A DNA stretch of 64,000 nt from Pseudooceanicola pacificus (GTDB lineage Bacteria > Pseudomonadota > Alphaproteobacteria > Rhodobacterales > Rhodobacteraceae), in assembly GCF_009789075.1 (NCBI RefSeq), contig NZ_WNXQ01000001.1, positions 558,001 through 622,000 of the forward strand. Direction: 5' to 3'. A program made the position numbers and the translations under genes. Shown here piece by piece: positions 1-9,158 of this stretch (its first letter is position 1; every line of letters begins with the position of its first letter). The notes under the pieces are model-generated. The model made no database searches. It saw only the letters and a program-made list of their open reading frames with translations, and was not told the origin of the DNA.

Positions 1-3000
1 CCGTCGGTGCCGTCCGGCCAGGTGAAGGTCAGGCTGCGCTCGACAGTACCGCCCGCGGCAATCGCGCCGTTGGTGGCGGGGTCGTAAGCCAGGCTCTGCA
101 GGTCGAACTGCGGGCCGTTCCTGATGCTTAGATTGCGCAGGCGGACCTGTTCGGAAAACGCCTGCGTCACCGCGGCGCCACCGGCATTGCGCAGCGTCCA
201 GCGCACCGTCACCGCCTGCCCCGGCACCCAGGCCCCGGCGGGTTCGGCGCGGATATTCTCGACCACCAGGTCAGGCAGGGCGTCGCTGACGGCGGTAAAG
301 GCGACGGTGGCGATATTCGCCGTCTCGCGCGCGATGCCGCCGCTGGCCTCGTCCACCGCGTTGGTGATGTCGACCTCGACCTCGGCGATCAGCTCTCCGG
401 CTCCGACAGCGCCGCGCGGCAGGGTCAGCACGGCCTGCCGGGTCACGCTGCCCCCGGCGCCCAGCGGGGCGGCAGGGGCCACAACCGCGACGCCAACGAT
501 CTCTCCGCTGTCGGCGCGGCGCAGGATCACGCGGTCGCTCCAGGGCTGCGCCGCCGCGCCGCCGGTGTTGCGCACCGTCCACGACACCGTCACCGGCTGC
601 CCGGCCTGCGGCGTGCCGACTGCGGCAACCGTCACGCCCGAGGGCACGAGGTCGGCGCGCACGGGGCTGGCAGAGCTGGCGGGCACAGGCGCGGCCCTGG
701 GCAGTTCGATCAGGTTCAGCGTCAGGGTAACCGGTTCGACCTGGGTGATCAGGCCCTCGATCAGCAGCACGTAGTCGCCGGTGGCAGGCAGGACAAAGGG
801 CGCGCGGCTGGCGATCGAGGAGGCCGAGAATACCTCGCCTCCGTTCGGGTCGATCAGCCGCCAGCTGGCCTGAAAGGTGCCGCCCTCGGGCAGGTCGATC
901 CCGAACCGCTGGCCTGCACTGCCCGAGAAGGCATAGCCCCGGGTCAGCGCGCCAGGGTCCAGCCGCACCGCCAGGGGCGCGCCCGGCTGCGTCCGCGGCA
1001 GGTCGGCAAGGCGCAGCAGGCGGAACGGCACCTCGCCCGAGGCCGCGTCGCTGCGGCCCACGGTCAGGGTATAATTGCCGGCATCCAGCCAGAAGCGCGA
1101 GCTGTCGCCCCGGTCGGTCGAAAACCGCCCCTCGGCCACGCGATGACCCTGCGCATCCTGCACCCACCAGCGGGCAGAGCTGTCGTTGAGCAGGCTGTCG
1201 AAATAGAACTCGCTGCCCGCCGCATGGCTGAAACTGTAGATCAGTCGCGCCTGGGTGTCGGGCAGGCTGTCGTGGTTGCGCTCTCCCAGCACCAGGTCCT
1301 TGGCGATCTCTTCGGGATCGAAGATGCGGAAACTGTAGTCGAGCGACCCTTCGCGGGTGGTCGGCGGCTGCAGGACAAGGCGATAGGTCCCGGTCTGCTG
1401 CAGGGTGAATCGCGACAGGTCGTACATGTAGTGCCGGGCGAGGATCCGGCCCGTGGGATCGACAAGCTGGAACTGCGCGCCGCTGCGGTTGCCCGAAAAG
1501 CTCAGCAGGTCGAACACCAGTTCCTGCCCGGCCACGCCGTCAAAGGCCAGCACGCGGGCGTCTGTGGCCACGGGCTCGCTGATCGTGGCCGTATCGCCCA
1601 GAGCGTAGTCTTCCGCATCCGACAGGTTCAGCAATCGGAAGGTGAAGGGATCCGGCCCGTACACCCCGGCAATCACCAGCTGGTAGGTGCCCGGCAGGAT
1701 CTCGAACAGGCGCGGATCGACGCTGTCGATACGCGCCCCGGCGACCTGCCGCCCCTCGGCATCGTAGAGGCCCCAGGTCATGGACTTGGTGTTCACCACC
1801 CGGCTGTCGAAATAGAGGCTGGCGGGGCTGTCGACGGTGACTTCCCAGCGTTGCACGCTGGAGGTCTGGGGCAGGCTGGCGGTCTGCACCTCGGCAAAGG
1901 CCAGAGGCGCGGGATTGCCGTCGCGGCGGATCAGCTCGACCGTGCGGGGGGTGGCGGCACCCGCGTCGCCATCCACGACAACGACATAGCGCCCGGCCTC
2001 TCCGGCACGGAAGCTGACGAACCGGGTCAGGCTCAGATCGAAATACTGGCGCCCGTCGGGGCCAAAGACGGTGAGGTTCGGACTGTCCCCGCTGGCCTCG
2101 GCGAAGATCTCGACATACTCGCCAAGCGCCGCGTCCAGATGGGCCGTATAGGCGCCCTGGGCCGGGTCCAGCGTCAGGGTGACCGGCGTGCCGATCTGCA
2201 GCTCGGGCCCGAGATCCACGTCGATGATGCGGAAATCATAGGGTGCGGTAGCGGCGCTGGTGTAGACGTCCACCTGATAGGTGCCCGCCTTCAGGTCGAC
2301 CGTGTAGGTCGCGCCGGGAATGTCGGCCCGTTGATGCGCCGCATTGGCATCCTGACGCAGCTGGCGGGGGTCGGTGATCGCGCCGAACTCGTCGCGGATC
2401 ACGGTAAAGACGTTGTTCTGGCTGTTCTGCCCGTCGATCAGCAGGCGCGTCACCGGCTTGGTCAGGGTCAGCCGGTAGCTGACGGGCACGTTCGCCTCCG
2501 TCAGCGTCCCGCTGGCCAGCTGGCCCAGGGCCAGGGGCGCGCCGACCGGCGGCTCGGCCGTCGCCATGCCCGCGACTTCCAGCGCAAAGGAGTATTGCGC
2601 CGTATCGGTCTCGCCAAACCCGTAGCCGTTGATCGCCAGGATATAGCGCCCGGTCTGGCGCAGCAGCAGGCTCGTGTCGCTGAAATTGCCGCTGGCCGCG
2701 AGAGCGCCGTCAGGATCGTAGAGGCCCCAGTTCAGGTTCCCCGAACTGCTCAGCCGCCTGAAATTCACCATCTGCCCGGCGATCCCCTGCCAGGCATAGA
2801 GCTTCTTGCCCGAGGCCGGTTCCAGCTGGACCAGCGGGGTTGCCACATTGTCCTGCAAAGGGGTGGCGGCGCTGGCGGGCAGCAGCTCGATCTCGTAATC
2901 GCCCCGGAAGCCGTCATTGCCGGCCATGACGATGCTGTAGTTGCCAGGGCCAAGGTCGAAATGGACATGGCTGGCATTGGTGTTGCGCGTGGTGACCGCA

Positions 3001-6000
3001 TCGGTGATCGGCACGCCGTCCTGCTCAAGCCACCAGCTGACGGAATTGGTGCTGAGGCGCGGGTCGAAATTGTAGCGCCCGGCGGTGGCCAGGGTGAAAT
3101 CGTGCCGGACCTGCGACAGGGGCGCGTCGATGCTGCCGGCCGAGACGGTGCCGGGTGTCATCGCCACGCGGTCGCGCGCGGCGGCAGTCACGCGGAAGGT
3201 CGTTTCGTACCCCGCATCGCGGTCGGTGCGTTCATCCAGGATCAGCAGGTAGCGCCCGGCCAGCAGCACGTGCTGGGCCATGTCGTTGCTGACCAGATTG
3301 GCGTTGATCGACACGCCCCGCGGATCGACCAGCCGCCAGAAGGCATCGCTGCTGCCGGACAGGCGGTCGAAGTAGAGCTGCGCCGGTTCGGTGATATCCA
3401 GGCCGAGGATCTGCGCGGTCCGGTCGCCCGTCACCGTCACCTCGTCGCCCAGGGCGAACATCGCGTCGGCGGTCGCCTCGCGCAGGGTAAAGGCGTAGTC
3501 GGGCGTGCCGTTGCCATCCGGGATCAGGCGCAGCGTGTACCGCCCGGCCGCCAGCCGGAACAGGTTCTGATCCGAATTGTACGGGTTGAAATCGCCGTTG
3601 GTGCCGGTCGACACCTTTTCCCCGTCGGGGCCGTAGACCTCGTAGGCGATGCCCGAATTGCTGTGGCTGTCGAGGTACAGCAGCGTTTCGGCATCCAGGG
3701 TGAGGTCGTATTCACGCACCGCAAAGGGCACGGCGAACCCGCCTTCGACCCGCGTGCCCAGGGTGAGGGGTTCGCGCACCAGCGGCGCCTCGCGCAGCGT
3801 CAGGTCGTAGGTCAGCGCCTGACCCTGGTAGGCCTGCGGCGTGATGTAGAGCATGTAGCGCCCGCTGAGGCGCGGCGTGAATGCCCGGTCAGCGGTCGAA
3901 GGGTTGGAACTGAGGGCGCGCTTGCCATCCGGGCCCCAGATCGCCAGTTCGGGGCCGTAAAAGGTGTCGATCCCCGAAAAGACGTTGAAGTCGATGGTAA
4001 CCGGCACGCCCGCCACCGCGTCAAAGGCCAGCTGCAGCAGTCCCGACCCGGGGTCGATCTGGCCGCTCACCTGCTCGCCAAAGGTCACGACACGGGCCTC
4101 GGCCTCGTCCAGCAGGACGATCTCGTCCGCCGGCGTCGAGTCCAGGTAGCCATAGAACCGCAGGATGTAATCGCCCGGTTCCAAGTCGTACCGGTAATAG
4201 GACGTGCTGGTGCTTTCCGTCGCAAGCCCCGTGGTGATGGCGCCATCCGGCCCGATCAGGTCCAACCGCAATTCGCTGCTGCCCCGGAGCCGCCTCAGCT
4301 GGTCGAAATAGACCGTCGTGGGCGTGTCGATGCTGAAGGTCAGATCGCGCACACGCCCCGGTTCGTCGATGTCGACGGTCAGGGGCGTGCCCAGGGTCAG
4401 CGGGGCCACAACCGGGTTCGACAGGCGCAGCACGGCCTCGATCCGCTCGACCGAGGCGGTTTCGCTGCGCCGGAATTCCAGCCGGTAGATTCCGTCCGTC
4501 TTGACGGTCATGCCGCTGCCGGCGCCCGCGCGATTGTCAAAGGCGGTGAAAAGCTCGCCCGTTGGCGAGATCAGCCGGACGTCGTAATCGAACCGGCTGC
4601 CGATGCTCTGTTCGACCAGCGTGGTGTTGAAGAACACGCGGTCCCCGGCCTTGAGCGCGACCGTCCGCTGCGCCACCGCGTGGTCGGCGCCCAGGTCGAT
4701 GACCAGCGGATCGCCGGGGGTGTAGGGCGCCGCCGTGGCGGTATCCAGCAGCCGCAGGCGATAGCTTTCCGCCGCATCGGTGCCGCCGCGCACGACAACC
4801 GAATACTGGCCCGGGGTCAGTTCCAGCGCGTAGCGGCGAAACAGGCCATAGCCTGCCGCCGTGTGGTTCAGCAGGGTCTCTGACCGCCCCTCGATCCGGA
4901 AATCGACATTTCTGTCCAGCGCCAGGACCTCGACATAGACGCTCTTGTCGCCAGTGACGGTGAAATCGTAGCGCTGCAGCTGATCGGTCGCGGTCAGCGT
5001 CCCCTCCAGCAGGTCGCCAAGGGCGGCACTGGCCACCGTCAGATTGGCGGGGGTTCCCGCAAAGGGCCCGGTGGGGGTGATGGCAAAGCCATGCGCGGAC
5101 TCGGCACCGTAAAGGGACCGGGTGACGAACCAGTAGGTGCCCGCCTCCAGGTCCAGCTCTTGCGGGGCCTCGGTGCCGGGCAGGCCCAGACCCGACGCCA
5201 CCTGCCCGTTGCGCGATCTCAGCGACCAGGAGATTTCGGCCGTGGCCCCTGTCCCGGCCAGGGTGACATGAGCATCCGCAGCGAGGTCAAAGGCGTGCAC
5301 ATGGGTTTCGCCCGCCACGGGAAAGCTGTCGCTGACCGTGCTGCCGGGGGTATAGCTGCGGTCGACCACGCCGCCCAGCGTCATGCTGAACGTCAGGTCA
5401 AGCGCCGAAGCCGCGCCGCCATAGGCATCGAACAGCAGCACATGGCGCCCGTTCTGCTGCAGCGTGCTCTGCACATCCGCCAGGTTCCGGGTGGTCAATG
5501 CGCTGCCGTCCGGCTGAATCACGGTCAGGGCACCGAGGGCGGCATCGTTCACCGCCGAAAAATCGACAGACAGCTGCTCTCCGGCCCGGCCGTCAAAGGC
5601 GAACTGGCGCGACGCGCCGCCGGGGGCGATGCTGATCGTGGCCCCCTCGCCCGACGTCAGCACGGCCGCGTCCGACAGGTCGTTCAGGCGGAACGCATAG
5701 TCGCCGGTCAGCCCGTCACGCCCAAAGAAGCTGAGCGTATAGGTCCCGCGCGCCAGTTCGGCGGTGGCGGGCACACTGCGCCTGCCGCCTTCGGCGCGGT
5801 CCAGGGTGGTCGAGATATCGACATTGTTCGGCCCGTTCAGCCGCCAGCTGAGTTCCGAGTCCGACAGGGCGTCAAAGCTGACCCGCGCGGGGTCGGACAG
5901 GGTGATTGCGTAGCTGTCGACCTCGCCCGGGGCCGAGATCGTGCCGGCAATGGGAAAAAGATCGGCAGACAGCAGAAGCCGCGGCTCCAGCGTCTCCATC

Positions 6001-6092
6001 AATACGCGCCGGGACACCGACCCTTTCAACAGATCTTCGGTCCCGAGCGTGTCGATTGGCGTATGCACGCCCCTTCCCTTGCGCGGTTTCAT
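1..6092 (-). CDS. Giant LEPR-XLL domain repeat protein, N-terminal part (gene continues past position 1)
   Basis: One minus-strand frame (lowest base of each codon divisible by 3) was followed from 6092 to the left edge and read at many points without a stop; it has no end in the window. Residues ~36-45 read LEPRLLLSAD, the hallmark of LEPR-XLL proteins, which are very large repetitive exported proteins. About 17 tandem repeats of ~103 residues follow, each with a core such as LxxGxYxLxI, resembling PPC-type beta-sandwich domains and often carrying FDxL and WxLxDPxG segments. From ~position 700 down the repeats become CARDB-like (for example VTVSWTVRNTGG). A surface or secreted adhesin-like role is inferred. 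Starts are uncertain: ATG 6092 is used; GTG 6068 has the better Shine-Dalgarno (AAGGGAAGG); an upstream in-frame ATG lies at 6134. No secretion signal or C-terminus is visible here. Confidence 0.85.
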   Translation of the reverse strand, partial: MKPRKGRGVHTPIDTLGTEDLLKGSVSRRVLMETLEPRLLLSADLFPIAGTISAPGEVDSYAITLSDPARVSFDALSDSELSWRLNGPNNVDISTTLDRAEGGRRSVPATAELARGTYTLSFFGRDGLTGDYAFRLNDLSDAAVLTSGEGATISIAPGGASRQFAFDGRAGEQLSVDFSAVNDAALGALTVIQPDGSALTTRNLADVQSTLQQNGRHVLLFDAYGGAASALDLTFSMTLGGVVDRSYTPGSTVSDSFPVAGETHVHAFDLAADAHVTLAGTGATAEISWSLRSRNGQVASGLGLPGTEAPQELDLEAGTYWFVTRSLYGAESAHGFAITPTGPFAGTPANLTVASAALGDLLEGTLTATDQLQRYDFTVTGDKSVYVEVLALDRNVDFRIEGRSETLLNHTAAGYGLFRRYALELTPGQYSVVVRGGTDAAESYRLRLLDTATAAPYTPGDPLVIDLGADHAVAQRTVALKAGDRVFFNTTLVEQSIGSRFDYDVRLISPTGELFTAFDNRAGAGSGMTVKTDGIYRLEFRRSETASVERIEAVLRLSNPVVAPLTLGTPLTVDIDEPGRVRDLTFSIDTPTTVYFDQLRRLRGSSELRLDLIGPDGAITTGLATESTSTSYYRYDLEPGDYILRFYGYLDSTPADEIVLLDEAEARVVTFGEQVSGQIDPGSGLLQLAFDAVAGVPVTIDFNVFSGIDTFYGPELAIWGPDGKRALSSNPSTADRAFTPRLSGRYMLYITPQAYQGQALTYDLTLREAPLVREPLTLGTRVEGGFAVPFAVREYDLTLDAETLLYLDSHSNSGIAYEVYGPDGEKVSTGTNGDFNPYNSDQNLFRLAAGRYTLRLIPDGNGTPDYAFTLREATADAMFALGDEVTVTGDRTAQILGLDITEPAQLYFDRLSGSSDAFWRLVDPRGVSINANLVSNDMAQHVLLAGRYLLILDERTDRDAGYETTFRVTAAARDRVAMTPGTVSAGSIDAPLSQVRHDFTLATAGRYNFDPRLSTNSVSWWLEQDGVPITDAVTTRNTNASHVHFDLGPGNYSIVMAGNDGFRGDYEIELLPASAATPLQDNVATPLVQLEPASGKKLYAWQGIAGQMVNFRRLSSSGNLNWGLYDPDGALAASGNFSDTSLLLRQTGRYILAINGYGFGETDTAQYSFALEVAGMATAEPPVGAPLALGQLASGTLTEANVPVSYRLTLTKPVTRLLIDGQNSQNNVFTVIRDEFGAITDPRQLRQDANAAHQRADIPGATYTVDLKAGTYQVDVYTSAATAPYDFRIIDVDLGPELQIGTPVTLTLDPAQGAYTAHLDAALGEYVEIFAEASGDSPNLTVFGPDGRQYFDLSLTRFVSFRAGEAGRYVVVVDGDAGAATPRTVELIRRDGNPAPLAFAEVQTASLPQTSSVQRWEVTVDSPASLYFDSRVVNTKSMTWGLYDAEGRQVAGARIDSVDPRLFEILPGTYQLVIAGVYGPDPFTFRLLNLSDAEDYALGDTATISEPVATDARVLAFDGVAGQELVFDLLSFSGNRSGAQFQLVDPTGRILARHYMYDLSRFTLQQTGTYRLVLQPPTTREGSLDYSFRIFDPEEIAKDLVLGERNHDSLPDTQARLIYSFSHAAGSEFYFDSLLNDSSARWWVQDAQGHRVAEGRFSTDRGDSSRFWLDAGNYTLTVGRSDAASGEVPFRLLRLADLPRTQPGAPLAVRLDPGALTRGYAFSGSAGQRFGIDLPEGGTFQASWRLIDPNGGEVFSASSIASRAPFVLPATGDYVLLIEGLITQVEPVTLTLNLIELPRAAPVPASSASPVRADLVPSGVTVAAVGTPQAGQPVTVSWTVRNTGGAAAQPWSDRVILRRADSGEIVGVAVVAPAAPLGAGGSVTRQAVLTLPRGAVGAGELIAEVEVDITNAVDEASGGIARETANIATVAFTAVSDALPDLVVENIRAEPAGAWVPGQAVTVRWTLRNAGGAAVTQAFSEQVRLRNLSIRNGPQFDLQSLAYDPATNGAIAAGGTVERSLTFTWPDGTD

Positions 6093-6323
6093 CGGCCCAA
6101 CGCCGCACGCATGTCTGTCGAAGGTCGTGCGCATTCCACCCTTATGCGCAATTCCATATCGTCTACCCAAGCAATCCGATGCCCGGGCGCGAATCAATTA
6201 GTGCCCGGAAATAATTCAGAAAAAACGTTCCAGCCCCAAGTATTCGACTGTCACTGTCCTTGCAAACGCTGCCAGAGGCTAGCATCATGCAAGCGGCGTT
6301 TTCAATGTTAATGACATGCTTTC
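6093..6323. promoter_or_regulatory. Shared divergent intergenic region of the LEPR-XLL gene and the adaptor gene
   Basis: This 231-bp gap is clearly richer in A/T than its surroundings, especially 6195-6235 and 6296-6350, and separates two divergently transcribed genes, so it should hold both promoters. I could not fix a convincing -35/-10 pair with proper spacing on either strand. Confidence 0.4.
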
Positions 6324-7160
6324 GTGATCAACTTTATTTTTCAATTCCCGCAACAACTTGGCCGAATACGTTCCGGTTTCGGCATCTGTTTCCTGTGTCT
6401 GACGGTCCCGGCGGCGCATGCGCAGGGGGTCGATTCCGAATGCATCGTGCGTGCGGAACAGATTGCGCGGATCGGGGCGTCGACGCGCGGGGTGATCGCC
6501 TCCATCGTCGTGGATCGCGCGGATCGGGTCACCGGCGGGCAGGTCATCGCCGAGCTTGAAGCCTCGGAGGAAGACAGCCAGATCACCCTGGCCAAGCTGC
6601 GGTTGGGCAGCGACATCGCCCTGCGCCTTGCCCGGCTGAAGGCCGAGACGGCCGAGGCGAATGCCGAACGCCTGACCACGCTGGTGGGCCGCAGCCTGGT
6701 GCCCAAGGCCGAGCAGGAAGAAGCCGTGCTCGCCGCCCGGACCGCCCGGCTGGAAGAGGAAGAGGCCCTGCTGGAACACCGCATGGCCGAGGCCGAACTG
6801 GCCGCCGCCGAAGCCGCCCGCGAGCGCAAGCGCATCCGCGCGCCGTTTGACGGGGTGGTGACCGAAAAACTGCTGTCAGTCGGCGAACTCTATACCGAGC
6901 AGGGGCCCGTGGTGACCGTCGTCAGCGTCGACCCCCTGCATGTGGAGGCCTATCTGCCCGTCAGCCGCCGCGCCGAGGTGGCCGAGGGCCGCACCGCCAC
7001 CCTGACACTGGAAACCGGCGACACCGTCGAGGCCACCGTCGACGTGATCGACCCTGTACTGGATGCCGCCACCGGCACCTTCGGCATCCGGCTGATCCTG
7101 CCCAATCCCGATGGCGCGATCCTGGCGGGGCAGAGCTGCCGCCTGCGGATGGACGGTTAG
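6324..7160 (+). CDS. Secreted HlyD/RND-type periplasmic adaptor (membrane fusion protein) subunit
   Basis: 278 residues from a GTG start. A signal-like N-terminus ends in AHA-QG near residue 33. It then shows the membrane-fusion-protein plan: a first lipoyl half (TRGVIASIVVDRADRVTGGQ), a ~90-residue Ala/Glu-rich coiled coil (about 90-165), and a second lipoyl half (RIRAPFDGVVTEKLLSVGELY), then a beta-barrel. Such adaptors link inner-membrane pumps to outer-membrane channels. No pump or TolC gene lies beside it, and it is short for the family. It is divergent from the giant LEPR-XLL gene, so a role in that protein's export or anchoring is possible but only inferred. Its stop overlaps the convergent GST stop by 4 bp. 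Confidence 0.75.
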   Translation: MINFIFQFPQQLGRIRSGFGICFLCLTVPAAHAQGVDSECIVRAEQIARIGASTRGVIASIVVDRADRVTGGQVIAELEASEEDSQITLAKLRLGSDIALRLARLKAETAEANAERLTTLVGRSLVPKAEQEEAVLAARTARLEEEEALLEHRMAEAELAAAEAARERKRIRAPFDGVVTEKLLSVGELYTEQGPVVTVVSVDPLHVEAYLPVSRRAEVAEGRTATLTLETGDTVEATVDVIDPVLDAATGTFGIRLILPNPDGAILAGQSCRLRMDG

Positions 7161-7810
7161 AATTCGACCTCAAGCTCGATGACCTCGTCAGGCTCGGCCC
7201 GGGCGGCCTCGGCCCATTCCTTCATCGGGGCCCAGTCGAAAATCGTCTCGCAATAGGCCTGCAGCGGCGGCTCCAGCTCGACGGCATAGGTGCGGAAACG
7301 GGTGCAGACCGGGGCGTACATCGCATCCGCCACGGTGGGCGCGCCGAACAGGAACGGGCCGCCATAGGTGGTCAGACAGTCGGTCCAGATCTCCTTGATC
7401 CGCTGCACGTCGGGCCGCGCGCCCGAGAATATCTTGAACGCGTCGTGGCGGGCCTTGATGTTCATCGGCAGGGCGGACCGCAGGTTGTAGAACCCGGAAT
7501 GGATTTCCCCCGACACCGCCCGGCAATGCGCCCGCGTCTTGATGTCATCGGGCCACAGCCCGGCCTTGGGGGCGATTTCGCTCATATATTCAGCAATTGC
7601 GAGGGTGTCCCACACCTCGACATCGCCGTGGCTGAGTCGCGGAACCCGGACCGAGGGGGACAGAAGCAGCAGTTCCTGCCGGGTTTCGGGGTCGTCGATG
7701 GCCACCGGCTTCTCGACAAAGTCGAGCCCCGCCATGCGGCACAACAACCAGCCCCGCAAGGACCAGGACGAGTAATTCTTGGATGAAATCGTCAGTGTTG
7801 CCGGTGCCAT
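7157..7810 (-). CDS. Glutathione S-transferase family protein
   Basis: 217 residues. The N-terminal thioredoxin-like domain opens with ISSKNYSSWSLRGWLL, typical of a GST subfamily in which a Ser in this stretch supports glutathione binding. VRVPRL followed by VWDTLAIAEYM matches the cis-Pro loop and the gamma-glutamyl-binding Ser/Asp-Thr region. The C-terminal half is helical and contains PTVADAMYAPVCTRF, the usual GST C-domain N-capping box region. The start at 7810 is chosen over 7843 because GGAG lies 9 nt upstream and the fold begins there. It is divergent from phaZ. The substrate is unknown; a cytoplasmic detoxification role is the family default. Confidence 0.85.
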   Translation of the reverse strand: MAPATLTISSKNYSSWSLRGWLLCRMAGLDFVEKPVAIDDPETRQELLLLSPSVRVPRLSHGDVEVWDTLAIAEYMSEIAPKAGLWPDDIKTRAHCRAVSGEIHSGFYNLRSALPMNIKARHDAFKIFSGARPDVQRIKEIWTDCLTTYGGPFLFGAPTVADAMYAPVCTRFRTYAVELEPPLQAYCETIFDWAPMKEWAEAARAEPDEVIELEVEF

Positions 7811-7923
7811 TGGCCGTCGCTCCGCTGTTTTGCTGCGCTGCAAACATAATTCTGTCGCACCGCAGCATTTTATGCACTAGAAATTTCAGACGGGGAGCCG
7901 TTCACGGTCTCGAGGGTCACGCC
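7811..7923. promoter_or_regulatory. Divergent gst/phaZ promoter region with TGC-rich stretch
   Basis: This 113-bp gap holds TGCTGCGCTGCAAA around 7831-7844 and GCACCGCAGCA around 7857-7867. PhaR, the repressor of PHB-granule genes in Paracoccus and Rhodobacter, is reported to favour TGC-rich sites, so PhaR control of phaZ is possible. No exact published operator was recognised. GAGG precedes the phaZ ATG by 8 nt. Confidence 0.3.
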
Positions 7924-9138
7924 ATGCTCTATCACATGTACCAGTTGCAGGATGATATGATTGCGCCCATGCGGTTCGCCGCCGGCATGACCCGGATGGG
8001 CAGCCTGCCCGGGGCCTCGCTGCTGAACGGCGCCGTGCACAAGTTCGACGCGCTGATGACGATGATCGAACGCTTTCAGCTGACCCACGAACGCCCGGAT
8101 TTCTGCATCACCAGGGTCAAGTCGGGCAACCGCATGGTCGATGTGGTGGACGAGGTCGCGCTGGACCTGCCCTTTGGCCAGCTGCTGCATTTCACCAAAC
8201 CCGAGGTCGACGTGCCCCAGCCCAAGGTGCTGGTGGTCGCGCCGCTGTCAGGCCATTTCGCCACCCTGCTGCGCGGCACGGTCGAGGTGCTGCTGCAGGA
8301 CCATGACGTCTATATCACCGACTGGAAGAATGCCCGCGACGTGCCCGTGTCGGCGGGGTATTTCGGGGTCGAGGATTACGTCGAATACCTGATCCGCTTC
8401 ATGGAAGAGATCGGGCCCGGCGGCAACATCCTGGCGGTCTGCCAGCCCTGCGTGCAGGCGCTGATCGCGGTGTCGGTCATGTCGCAGCAGGATCATCCCT
8501 GCACCCCGCGCACCATGACGCTGATGGCCGGCCCGATCGATGTGCGCGAAAGCCCGACGGTGGTGAACGACCTGGCCTTCGACCACCCGATCGGCTGGTT
8601 CGAACGCAATGTGATTTCCACCGTGCCGTGGCGCTTTGCCGGGGGCGGGCGCAAGGTCTATCCCGGCTTCGTCCAGCTTTTTGCCTTCATGAACATGAAC
8701 ATGGACAGGCACAAGGCGCAGCACAAGAAGCTTTACGACCTGCTGGCCGAGGGCAAGGAGGACGAGGCGCAGAAGATCATGGAGTTCTACGACGAATATT
8801 TCGCCGTGCTCGACCTGACCGCCGAATTCTACTTGGAAACCATCGAACGCATCTTCCAGAAGGCCGAGCTGGCCAAGGGAGAGTTCACCTATCGCGGCGA
8901 GCTGGTCGACCCGTCGGCCATCCGCAAGACCGCGCTGCTGACCGTCGAGGGCGGGCGCGACGACATCTGTTCGCTGGGCCAGACCACGGCGGCGCATGAC
9001 CTGTGCAGCTCGCTGCGCCCGCATCTCAAGCGGCACCACCTGCAGGCCAATGTCGGCCATTACGGCGTGTTCAACGGCAAGCGGTGGGAATTCGAGATCT
9101 ACCCGGTCGTGCGGAACATGATCCTGGCGATGGAGTGA
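7924..9138 (+). CDS. phaZ: Intracellular polyhydroxybutyrate depolymerase
   Basis: 404 residues matching the intracellular short-chain-length PHA depolymerase family, which mobilises stored poly-3-hydroxybutyrate in cytoplasmic granules. The N-terminus MLYHMYQLQDDMIAPMR is family-typical. The nucleophile is a cysteine rather than the lipase-box serine: the AVCQPCVQA segment places Cys173/Cys176 at the elbow, as in PhaZa1-type enzymes. The C-terminal ANVGHYGVFNGKRW supplies the catalytic histidine, and ITDWKNARDVP is also conserved. ATG 7924 is preferred over upstream in-frame codons because of GAGG 8 nt upstream and the family N-terminus. It stands alone, 20 bp from a convergent regulator gene. 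Confidence 0.93.
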   Translation: MLYHMYQLQDDMIAPMRFAAGMTRMGSLPGASLLNGAVHKFDALMTMIERFQLTHERPDFCITRVKSGNRMVDVVDEVALDLPFGQLLHFTKPEVDVPQPKVLVVAPLSGHFATLLRGTVEVLLQDHDVYITDWKNARDVPVSAGYFGVEDYVEYLIRFMEEIGPGGNILAVCQPCVQALIAVSVMSQQDHPCTPRTMTLMAGPIDVRESPTVVNDLAFDHPIGWFERNVISTVPWRFAGGGRKVYPGFVQLFAFMNMNMDRHKAQHKKLYDLLAEGKEDEAQKIMEFYDEYFAVLDLTAEFYLETIERIFQKAELAKGEFTYRGELVDPSAIRKTALLTVEGGRDDICSLGQTTAAHDLCSSLRPHLKRHHLQANVGHYGVFNGKRWEFEIYPVVRNMILAME

Positions 9139-9158
9139 CCGGGGCCAAGTGATCCGGC

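Noticed and set aside
1143-4883. Plus-strand open frame of 1246 codons
   Set aside because: It is antisense to the LEPR-XLL gene. The product is rich in Gln, Arg, Gly and Val without any domain, while the minus frame gives a clean repeat protein.
1-6000. CRISPR array or DNA satellite
   Set aside because: The ~310-bp periodicity is at protein level; the repeats are diverged in DNA and lie in one reading frame.
6260-6285. Promoter TTGCAA ... TAGCAT for the adaptor gene
   Set aside because: The spacer is only 14 nt, too short for a sigma-70 promoter.
5091-6311. Plus-strand open frame of 406 codons
   Set aside because: Antisense to the N-terminus of the LEPR-XLL gene, including its LEPRLLLSAD motif; no domain.
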